Below, one piece after another: positions 1 through 20,000 of a DNA stretch of 64,000 nt (position 1 is the stretch's first letter; each line of letters starts with the position of its first letter). The stretch covers positions 7,743,888 to 7,807,887 of the forward strand of contig JAGGNK010008559.1 of assembly GCA_017590115.1 (NCBI GenBank). The letters are read 5' to 3'. The notes under the pieces are model-generated. The model had not been told where the DNA came from and made no database searches. It was given only the letters and a program-made list of their open reading frames with translations. Source of the stretch: Montifringilla adamsi. Taxonomy: Eukaryota; Chordata; Aves; Passeriformes; Passeridae. The translations under genes and the position numbers were made by a program.

Positions 1-1895
1 ATTTTACAAGGTGTTGAAAATGTAATATAAAAAACAGATAAAGCGCTTACCTGGGGAAAAAAAAAAGAAAAAAAAAAAAGACTACAACTAAGAACGTTCC
101 TTAATGATGAGCAACTTAAGTTCAGTTTATGTAACAGCTCGACTTACTCATGCTTGTGCAACTTCTTGAAGAGGAAAACTTCACGTGGGCTGCAAGGAGT
201 TAACGGCGCTGGACTGTATTTTCCCCAGCAGAGGTCACCCCACGGTAACAAACGACAGGGAAATCTGACAGCATGGATTCAAACTTGAAGAAAGAGCGAG
301 CAATAGAAAGGAGACATCCTCCTCCCCTCATTCCCACCACTGGCTTTGGATGCAAAGTTCCTGGATAACACCATATCCTGCAACCAGTCACGGGTAGATG
401 CCTGAAGTTTTTCATCTATGCAATGTTCAACCTGAACAACATTCCAGATTTATTTTCTAAGAGGTCCTCAAGAAGTGGGTAAATATCATCTATTTGCAGC
501 TGGATTATGAATCCATCTGCACATGCGTAAGTAAAAGCCTCAGCTGGGTCATGTTTGGAACTGAAACCACAACACTTCTCACTGAGAACTTGAGATTACA
601 TTAGTTAAGTGTTTACTATTTGAGCACTGAGACACAGGCAGACTGACAGGCTTCCAAAAACACAGGGGAAGGAAAATAAAAAGGGAGCTTATATTTTTTA
701 TTAACAAATATATACAAGCAGGGAAAAAAGGATGTTTTCTAACTTAAAACAGAGTTTAAAACACAACTGAAGCCAAGAGGAAAGCATTAGAAAATGAATC
801 ATCTCATTTTTTTTTTTTTCTTCTTGATCCATAAAAACTCCACAAATTCCTATTTGAGAACTATCCCTTAAAAATTCTGCAAGCTGGCAAGCAAAGACTT
901 TGCTGTTCCAGGTGCCATCACCCCTAATAAAACATCTGTCATCTTCACAGTGAGTTCCGATGCAAGAATTATCCGTGCTCTGTGCCACTGCCAGAGGAAG
1001 CTGTCCCGGTGCCAAAGGAAATAAAAGTAACCAGCACATGCAGCAAACTTATTTGTGAACTACAAGGGAGCAAATATGTGTAAGCAGGGCTGGACAGTCG
1101 GATTTTGACTCAGCTGTTTTAAAGGGCTGCTCATGGGCAGATTTAAGTTCCAACACTCAAACTGCGCAGACGCACTCTAGCAAAACCCAGGAACTGATAG
1201 AGCGCACTTGCAATATTTCATCCAATGAAAACAGAAGTGAACTCATGCTGAAGCATTCCCTGGAACATACTGAACCTTGGCATGGATAATTTTCCAGGGC
1301 TATGCCTGCTCCCAAGGCCAAAGGCCACGTCCCAGCCCCCAGCTCAGGGCGTGCTCTGCAGCTCTCTCAGCTCTGCTGCACAACCTGAGCCAGGTGCACA
1401 CAGCGCCCTCGCCCCTGCCAGGAGCTCCTCATCTGCAGGAAAATGGAATACAGGCACAAAATATGGAAGGGAGACACAGGAAACGCCCCTGAGGCCCACA
1501 GCCTCCACATCCTGGGAACAAGGAGCTGCAGGACAAGCTGTGCAGCCAGAGTGACTTAGGATTTTTGTGCACAAGGGGGTGTCCAGAGAGTAGAAAAAAC
1601 TCTTACTTAATTCCCAAAACCATTGGTTTACTGAGAGCAAGCTGTCTAAGATCCTAGAAATGGCACAGGGGATTCCCCAGGGTTATTGATCTTAACATTG
1701 CATTTTAAAAGTTATTAATATTCAAAGATTTTTTCCCATCTGCCTGGGAAATGCCTGGCTGTGTTTTCTTTGGCACAAAAATTAATAAAACTTTGGTGTT
1801 TCAAAAGCTATTAGTACAGATTGTGGATTTTCTTTTTCTTTAATAAAGAGACTAACAGTAAAATAATACCCTAAATAAGATAAACAAAACCTTAC
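1..1895 (-). other. AFG2A intron 9, left end cut by the window
   Basis: Non-coding sequence; none of the open frames here resembles the AFG2A second ring. The only notable item is a pyrimidine-tract plus CAG|GTAAG motif at the far left, listed separately. There is a short CpG-poor, C-rich stretch near 1,310-1,540 without an identifiable element. Confidence 0.7.
43..80 (-). promoter_or_regulatory. Candidate recursive splice site (zero-length exon motif)
   Basis: Read on the minus strand, a run of 28 nearly pure pyrimidines (plus-strand 53-80) leads straight into CCCCAG|GTAAGCG, with the AG|GT junction at 49-52. A strong 3' splice site abuts a strong 5' splice site with no exon between. This is the layout of recursive splice sites that remove long introns in steps. 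Function is inference; the motif itself is clear. Confidence 0.4.
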
Positions 1896-10848
<8,953 letters not shown>

Positions 10849-10932
10849 GCTGCCGGCGGCCGGCGAGGAGCGGTTCCGGAGCAGAGGCCGGCACCGCCCC
10901 GGGGGCGGCCGCTCCCCGCCCCGTTCAGCGCC

Positions 10933-11092
10933 ATGGCGGGCCCATGGCGGGGACTGCGGAGGGCGCGGGGCTGGGCGGCCCTGGCGGGGCTGCGGGCGAG
11001 GACGGACAAGTTCGGGGGTGTGAGCGTGGACCTGGGAGAGCTGCGCGGCTCCCCGCGGCTGGAGCGGGCCGCCTTCGGGCGGTGGCTGCGGG
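10933..11092 (+). CDS. NUDT6: NUDT6 coding exon 1
   Basis: Residues 1-53 plus one base: [17 protein letters not shown], then [13 protein letters not shown] and RAAFGRWLR. The conserved DxFGGxSV start of the NUDT6 N-domain is present. The only in-phase boundary that gives a gapless match to the family is CGGG|GCAAGTG, a GC-type donor at 11,093-11,094. Confidence 0.85.
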
Positions 11093-14000
11093 GCAAGTGC
11101 CGGGCGGGGGTCCCGAGTCCCGGGGCGGGCGGGGGGCGGCGTGTGAGGGGCGGCGGGGGGCCCGCTAGGGGGCGCCCTCAGCCGCCGCATTCCCCTCACA
11201 GACCCGGAGCCGCGGCCGGGAGGTGAAGGGCGCTGGCAGGAGGGAACAGAGGTCGTTCACGGAGCAGTAAAACAGTTGGGGTTGGAAGGGACCTCTGGAG
11301 ATCATCCAGTCCGATCCCCCGGAGCAGGTGACACGGGAGTGGCAAACCACAGCAGGTGGGTTTGGAATGTCTTCAGAGAAGGAGACTGCGCGCCCCCACT
11401 GGGCAGCCTGTTCTAGTGCTCTGCCACTCTCAATGTGAACGTGTTCTTCCTCGTGTTGAGGTGAAACTTCAGGTGTTTCAGTTTATGGGCATTGGTCCTT
11501 GTCCCGTCACTGGGCTCCACTGAAAAGAGTCTGGCAGCATTCTCTTGGCACCCACCTTTCAGGTATTTGGATGGATTGATGAAGTCCCATCTGAGACTCA
11601 TCTTTTCCAGACTGAACAGGTCCAGGTCCCACAGTCTCTCCTCACAGAGAGATAGTCCAGACCCCTCATCCTTTTTGTGGCCTGCACTGGACCCACTCCA
11701 GCAGTCCCTTATCTTCCTTGTACTGAGGAGCCCAGAACTGGACACAGCACTCCAGAAGAGTAGTTCCCCTGTTTCTAATGGTAGACCCCAAATGTAAAAG
11801 CCGTCATCTTGCACATGAACACCCAGTTGTACCACTTAAAATGTCAACCTGGCAGCCTCTGAGACTGCTGGTGAGTTTCTCACAACAATAGTTTTACCCT
11901 GTGGTAAATGATGTGAAAATACAGATTTTTCCACATTACCAACAGCTATAGTGTGTGGTAAAGTTTACAGCAACACAGACCAAGGGCAAAGGGGTCCCTG
12001 ACCCTCCTCACTTCCCTCTCTTGCAGAGTCTGTGTCTCAGTGGCGGGATGAAGGCCGTGTTGCTGTCTGGCTCCATGTCCCCATCCTCCAGAGCAGCCTT
12101 GTGGCAGTGGCTGCTTCCCAAGGCTTTGCTTTCCACCACGCTGAGCAGGGCTCGTCCACCCTGACACTGTGGCTGGGAGAGGGGCCCAGCAGGCTGCCAG
12201 GGTTCGCCACACACCAGCTGGGGGTTGCAGGTGAGTTACAGGAGTGGGTGCACCCACAGAAAGTCTTGAAGGAGCCCTTAGGAGGCCGTTCAGTAGGAAT
12301 TGTTCCTCTGTACAACCAGCGCATGGAAACCAGCTGGCTGCTGCATTTTGGAATGAAAAAGCAACCACCAGCTTAGAGAAAAAAGCATTCTCTGCTCTGT
12401 GTGCTTAATATGTATATCTGTCTAAACTGTGTTAGAGTTAATGTTTGTAAATGCGGAAAACTTGACCCAACAGGGATTGTTCAGAAGCTGAAACATCTAT
12501 TAGCCTGAATTGCAATGGTCTGAAAGCTGATCTAAGGTGTGCCTAGAAATCTTTAATCCAAACATATATTTTACAAAAAAACCCACAAACACCATACTCT
12601 TATCCATGTAGACCTCCCACAACCAGCTAGAAAGTCATTCCATAACAGAAAATTTCTGAGGAGCTAGACAAGACAGTTTCCCCTTTTTTCTTTTTTCATG
12701 CAGCACAGCACAAGGGACTGATGATGAGCCAAAAATACAGTCAGCTTGAAGTTAGTTTCACCAAATTCCAGTGGTTTTGTTCTCTCACTCAGCAGAGTTC
12801 CACAGATAAGCCATTACCTATCCCATCACTCAGTTATCTGTAATTGAGAGATTGGTTTGAACCCCTCATGTACTGGTTAAGGGTTACATTAACACACAGA
12901 AATTCCGAGGCTGAGGAGAGCGCATCTCTCCAGCTGCAGCCCTGACTTGTTTGTCCTTGGCTCGCAGGGACTCCGTGGGGTGTTATTTCTCCACAAAGTG
13001 ATGTTAAAGCCCATAAACAGCAATCTGAAAAATCTGGTTAGGAAGAGCTCACAAAAGATGGTTTATTCTGTGTAGCAGCAGGTCAGGCGAAAGGAAGCTT
13101 GGAGGGGAAAAACCCTTGAATTACAAAGCGCTGCTGCTGCCATCAGTAGTGGGAGCCTTCGGTTCCCAGGCCAGCAGAGGGCGGGTGGATGCTGAAGACG
13201 GCCTTGGAGTTTGTCAATGGACATGTTGGAGCATGTTTTCCTGAGGTATGGAAACCTCACCATTAAAATATGTGGCATTAAACTGGAGCGGGACAGTGCA
13301 TTCTTCTCGAGAAAGCACCGGGTTACTCCTTTTGAGGAAGCCTAAGTGAAAGAGAGGTTTTCTGAATAGAACTTGCACAGCTGAAAGTGCTGCTTGAAAG
13401 GAGATCACATAAAAGATGAGTTGTGACCCTGGTGGGCAGCAGAAAGAGCTATAAGAAAAATCATAACTCTGAAAGACTCCAAATATTTAAAATTAGATTT
13501 TCAGAGCATAATTTGCAGCTGTGCTTCAGAACACCTTGCAAGTAGGAAAAAACGTTAAAGAAAACTTTGGTAAGTGCAGGTATACAGATTTCCTAATTTC
13601 TTGTATGGATTTTAAAATTGCACAGCATATAATGTATGTGTTCTTTGCTACCATTTTTCGAACCTGTACACTTTTAGTCATTTTTGGGATTTTCTTTAAA
13701 GGACATAAATACTTCAGGAAAGCATTCTAGGCAGGTAAACCAGTGTGAAATGACTGCTCTGTGGCGTTTTTTTTGTCCTTTGTTTTACTCACTGTCAGTG
13801 GATCTGGAACACATCTCAAAAATACACTAAGCAGCATGGATACCACCTGGTAGATTTATTCCATTATCTTTCCACTTTAGGAGGGAGACCCTGGACAGTG
13901 GAAAGGCTCCATTCTATTTTTAATTAATTTTATTTAAATATTAAAGTATTTAAATGTGGATATCGGGTAGGGGGTCAAACACAAGGCTTTCTTTATTTCC

Positions 14001-17000
14001 TAATCCAAGAGTATTTTAGAGCATGTCTGCAATAAATAAAAGCAATTTTCTGGTGAGAGTCTCCATCTCAAAGCTGTAGCCAGTGAGTGAAATGCAGGAG
14101 TCAGTCCTGTGAGCATCCTGAAATGGAAAGCAGAGATGTGGAGAGTGGTTGGCTGGCCAGCAGGAAGCCAGCACAGGAGCAGGGAGCAGGTAGCGAGTCT
14201 CATTGCCAAATAGACCAGCAGCTGGTTTTCCTCCTGTGTGGAGTTTCCCACGCAGCAAATGCAGCACAGCCAGGACTTGTGCCTCAGGACCATGCAGCCA
14301 AGGGATGACAAAGGTGTGAATAAGCGGGGTCAGGTCATGTTTCACCAGACTGGATCAGAGTGGCCAAGTATAGAGTAGCAAATGTTACTCATTGGGCTTG
14401 GCCATTATTGTTCAGAAATAGTGGAATGTGTGATGTGTCTTCCAGCTAAGTTACTACATCCGTTTGTAGGCGGCAGGATTTTCCACATGTGTAAAATACA
14501 GAGGAGTCTCCGATGTATGAAGTGATTAACGTGTTTTTAAAAAGCATTTCCAAAATGCTCTACCGAGGAGGAGGATGTGGCCTGCCATCCAGAAAGTGAC
14601 ATGTTTGTAAATATGCAATGTATCCAGAAAGTGACATGTTTGTAAATATGACATGTTCGTAAACATGCAACAATGGGATGAGAGGACAAGCTGAGGAAGG
14701 AAAGTAAAAGGAGAGGAAGAAAAGTGAAAGGCACTTTCTTCCCCCTCACATGGTCTACAAGCCTTACAACACAGCTGTTAATTGCATTGCTGCCACCTTA
14801 ATCCACTTGCTAAAACAAAGTCCTTGGAGCTGAAGGACTCCAGGAAGGAGAGCCTACACACACATAGGATCATCGGCCTTGGCCAGCCCTGGAACTTAAG
14901 GAAACCTAAAGTGAGCAGCTGCATTACTGTGAAACTGCACAGGAAGATGGAGGTGGATAGGTTTGATTAGCCACTTAGGAAAAGTGACTTAAAAGTAATT
15001 CCCAAGTTGTTTTACAAATACCCGCTCCTGTCTGCTGATGCTCACAGTGCAAGCAGTGGTGTCTGCACTCATTCTGTGGTTGACAAGTGCTTCTCAACAC
15101 TGAACATCTCTGCATGCATTTTTACGTCAGTCATAAATAAAACAGGTAGGATAAGGATATTTTTCTCCTCCATTACTCATTATCTGGAGTTATCTAAGGG
15201 ATTCTTTTTATTTTTTTAAATGCTTTTCTTGCCTGTTCCCCAAAAGAGAATATTCTCAGCCAAGTGGTATTGTAATAGTGATTACTTGATTGAATTTCAA
15301 GTATAAACCTTTCCAGAAAGTCATCCTGGCATTTTAAAGCTCCAGGTACCACATTTGTAGCAGGAGGGAGAATTCTAAAAACCACAATTCAGGGCAGTCA
15401 AACTCTAATCTCACTGATGCCAACCAGGTGTGGCCCAGCAAGAGAACACGAGACCAGGCAGCAAATCCTGTTACTGTGTTTTCTTCCTTTTTGCTCTGGA
15501 TTTAGGTATCCCCTAGCAGAGATTCTGATCACCTCCCTGGGAATTTCACTGCCAAAAATTACATTCACAGGCTTCAATTTCAGGGGAACAGAGGAAAGCA
15601 AACACACTTTCTGCTTGATTCAAGCGGCAGTTTCCTGCCTGCACCAGCCCTCCCTGGTGTCAGCAAACCTTTGGCTGAGGAATGGCTTTTCTAGAAAACA
15701 AATCCTCTAATCACAAAGTTCCTCCTGCTTTCCTTTGTTGCCTCTTTTAATCATTACAGTAGTTAAACTTGGACATTGCTAAGCATTTACAGGAGGAATG
15801 TAATCATAAAGTCACAGGCCACAGGGAGGCAGATACGTGACTACCCTCTTAAAGCATGTCCTTTGACATATCTTGAAGGAAGACTGGTCTTTGAACTATC
15901 CTCCTACACATAACTCTGCCATGTATTATTAAAAACAGGATGTTTTTAGCTGGACACTCACTCCTTAATAATTCCTTCCTGTGGGTATACTTCCCCATAG
16001 CATTTTAAATGCACATGTCATCACAGATGTGCCTGTATCCTCCTCCTCCTGCTGTAAAATGACGTGAGCATTTTGTTACCGTTAACCTCTAATTTGAAAG
16101 CCGTGCATGACTGATGTGGAAAAGATCCTGGTAAGTTGCACCACAGCACTCGTCCTGCTCACCACAGCGCTCTTTAAAATCTGAGAAAAATACCTGTTGT
16201 AAGGGAAAGACATTTTTAAAGTATGACCAGTGAGTATGACATAATTAAACATGAAAGCACTTGGGTTCCAGAAAGCAGGAAAACTTGTAATCTGTGGGAG
16301 AAAGTCATGGGCTGAGCATGAAGACATAAGGAAAAGCTGCACTTCTCAGTCAGACAGGATTTTTCATCAAGTGAAAGTGTCACTTTTCCACTTGGAAGCA
16401 ACACTTTTTGATTAAGAAGTTGACTCAGATTATGGTGCGGTTCCTGTCGTGAGTTGTTAGCTGCGTAGTGCAAGTTCAGAGATAGTCACACAGTTGAACA
16501 TTATCTGTACAGTCAGCCCAGAGTAGTAAACCTGGTGTGTTATTAACCAAAAACACTTAGATCTTCACTACAGCAGATGGGGGCTTTGTCATGAATTTCA
16601 CTGAAGAAAAATTCATCCCCCTTAAGGGTGGCTTCTCAGCCAGAGTCACTGGAAAATTCTCTGTTATTTGAGGAAGATTACAGGCCCATCTCTCCTGAAG
16701 CGAGCAGCTCTGACAGATTGTTTGGGTAACCTCTTGATCTTGCATTCTTTAGTTCTGATATTAACACAAGCAAGTTTTTCTTTTCATTTCTTGTATAATC
16801 TGGAACTTAAAAGCTGCTATTATTTATCTTGGTACTGCCAACTTTGAATTTTTCTACAGGATACTTAACCTTTTTGAGATATTTTATTGTGCATCCATTT
16901 TCCACTGACAAACCACTTTGTGATTCATCCATACAAACCTTGCTAAACTGTACATTAGCAAAACATGTTAAAACATGTTAAATTTATCAAAACATGTTAA

Positions 17001-20000
17001 ATTTTGGTTGTTAGGCTTGAATTACATTGTCCAACACTTTCTCTTTTTCAATATTCTTTCTATACCAGGTGCTGTTCTAGATGAAAGCACTGGAAAGGTG
17101 TTGGTTGTACAAGACAGAAATAAGGTAAGTTTGTTACAGGATTATAAAATAGTGAAGTTAATTTAGATAAGCCTATTCTGTAATATAAAACAAAATATAT
17201 TTTATTTTTATTACAGTCCAAAACTGTAATAGTTAAAAGTTACTTCTTTTTACAAGGGTCTTAAACACATCTAGCAACAGATTGCTGAATTCCATATTAA
17301 GGGGAAAAAAAACCCAACTCTAAAAATCAACAGCTTTGTTGTAAATTATAACTGCAGATTGATTCAGCAGAACTAAGTATCCTTCCTGTTTTGAGTTTTC
17401 TGTTTTCTCCTGTAACTGACCCAGGAGTCCCTGATCTTGGTTTTGGATCCATGCAGACTTCTGGAAAATCCCCACAGCTTGAAACAGATTTTGAGAGGAT
17501 TCTGATTTGGTCTGGTTTCCAAAATTCCAGGCATATCTGTGGCTTTAAACGAGCAGTAGCACGGTTGGCCATGACCTGGAGACCACCTTAGTCCAGCAGG
17601 TGTAAAGATCTTTAATTCCTCACAACTGGAAGCACCCGCCCTCACTGCAGAGGATGCCAGACCAGAGCAGTGCTGTGGTGAGGGTGGCTCGTGTGATGTG
17701 GCTTGAGGTCACCAAACATCCATCACTGAAATCTCTGCCAGCCCTATCAGACTAACCCCAGTTGTAACTCAGCTGCTGCAGAAAGCTCCCAGGCTCACTG
17801 GCAGCTGCCTGAGCTCCTCCATTCAAGAGACATTTAGCCTCCATTACACTTTCATTTGCAAGTTAAAGTTTTAACATGAAACAATCAAAGCTTACACTTT
17901 GAAAATAGTGAAATACTGAAATACACCTGGATGCATATTTTTCATTTTATACAGTTAAAACTGTGCTGGAATCTCACTGGCTGCATTCTCCTGTCTTTCC
18001 TGAAATAGCTACTAAGACTTTTCTCCTCAGGACCCAAAACATCAGTTCATTAGGACCTATAACACAGTTAATGAACTTCAGTGAAAGAGTGCTTTCATTG
18101 GCAGGTTCAATCATACCACATCATGAGTTTCTAACAGAAAATACAAGGGTACTTCTCTTCCTCTGAACTTGTTTCCTGTAACTGAAGATGTCTATTTTTC
18201 ATTTTTGTATTTCATATTTTTACTTATAATAAATTAAAATGCCGAGGACTTGGCTTTAGGAGGACTCTCAGGCTTTCATTCAGCAATTACCAATTGAAGC
18301 ATAAACCTGCCTCTCATGCTGTAGACTCCAAAAGTGGTTCCAGCTCCAGAGTGTCTCCAGGGACAGAACAGCACGCTGTAAACATTAGAAACACAACATT
18401 CACGTACCCTTTTATAAACAAAAATATAAATGTGCATGCTTACCTTTTAGTAAATATCTTGAACAGATATCAGAGTAAAAATAAAATTTAACAGCTGTTG
18501 GAATTTTAAGAGCTGTTAATTGTGACAGGACAATTCCACAGCACACAAAGATTTCCAGGAACTAAAAGTAAATCTGAAAGCCAATAGACAAATATATGTA
18601 TTTTCCATCTGCACTATTTTTAATCTATTACTTTAAATTCCTATCCAAGCCCTTTAAGAATGTCCAGGAAAAAAAAAAAATTTCCAGTGTAGTCATTAGG
18701 GTTTCAAATCACTGGAAAGCATACAGCTTCCCTGCTATGCTGCATAGACAAAAAAAAGCTTTTTTTGGGCCAGTGTGCCTTTTTACTGCATTTATTTCTA
18801 GGAGAAGGGTAACTTCTTCCTACCTAAACTTTTAACAAGGAGAGAAATAGAAAGTACATAGAAGTAAAGGTAAAGCCTACAAATCTTTGTGCTCTTGCCA
18901 GAGGTTCAGGGACTGGGACTCTTCTAGCAGTGTGAGTAACAACACCAAGCCTGCACTTCACATTTTAATACTGAACTTTATTGCAAGTCAATAAATGTTT
19001 CTATACATAAATCACACACAAGCCCTCATTTCTTGTATTCCATGGAAATTACAAGTTACACTAAATGATCATTACAGACACACAGAGACATCTTAAAGCC
19101 AGTGCAGTACAGAACAGTACAATCATAATATCTGTTTGCAAGATTAAATATATATACATTTTTTTAAAAGCCAAAACAATACAAGTGGAATACATTAGTG
19201 ATTAAATATAAGATTATATAGTCTATAGCAGCTTTTAAAAAAATATTCAACTACTCTATCTAGCAGCAACATTGTCTAATGACTGTTAGACAGTTTGTAT
19301 TTTCAATCAGTAGGTGTTTTGTTCCCATAGTTCTTACAGACTGGAGCTGTCTCTAATCAACCTGTCAGCAGGAACAAAAAAGTTCCTACTTACTGATATT
19401 TGTAAAATAACAATACTGCAACTTCAACAACAAAAAAAAAAAAGTTGTGTTAATTGTCTCCTTCGTAATAAAGAGTGCAGCACAGGCTGACTACTTCATT
19501 AATGAACTTTTCCTCCAATACAGACTATAAACGCATGGAAATTTCCAGGAGGTCTGTCTAATCCAGGAGAAGACATTGGTAAGTCCTATGACAACAGGTC
19601 AGCCATCAACTGAACTACAGAGACATGAACACCACTGAAATACAGCATGACCCACATTGCTCCTGTGGTGGACTGTTTCCTTGAATTAATGGTGAATAGA
19701 TGAAATGACACAATCCTGGGACCCTAATGGTAACAGGGTAGCATGTTCAGGACAAAGAAGTTCTTTGTAGCATTTACTCTTTTCCACACTTTCTTTTAAG
19801 TGAGTGCTTGAGGCCAGCTAAGTTTTTGTAGGCTGGTCAGATATGCTGCAATATGAGCCAGAAGTGCAGAGGATTAAGGTAATCCATATATAGCCCAAAT
19901 AAAACTGAAACAGGGAGCTCTCGGCTCACACTGCAATCCAGGGCAGTGACCTCAGGGATGGACTGAGCAAAAATTTCCATTCCAATACATGCACTTGCTT

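Larger units (their letters stand above)
12231..17068 (+). other. NUDT6 intron 2
   Basis: 4,838 bp. Holds two short tandem repeats (14,587-14,669 and 16,966-17,002), listed separately. No additional coding exon seen. Confidence 0.85.

Noticed and set aside
701..1039. 112-codon minus-strand frame considered as the next AFG2A exon
   Set aside because: Shares no sequence with the AFG2A linker or second AAA ring, and lacks flanking splice signals.
18100..18135. GGTTCAATCATACC resembling a tRNA T-arm
   Set aside because: No matching acceptor, D-arm or A-box at the right distance.
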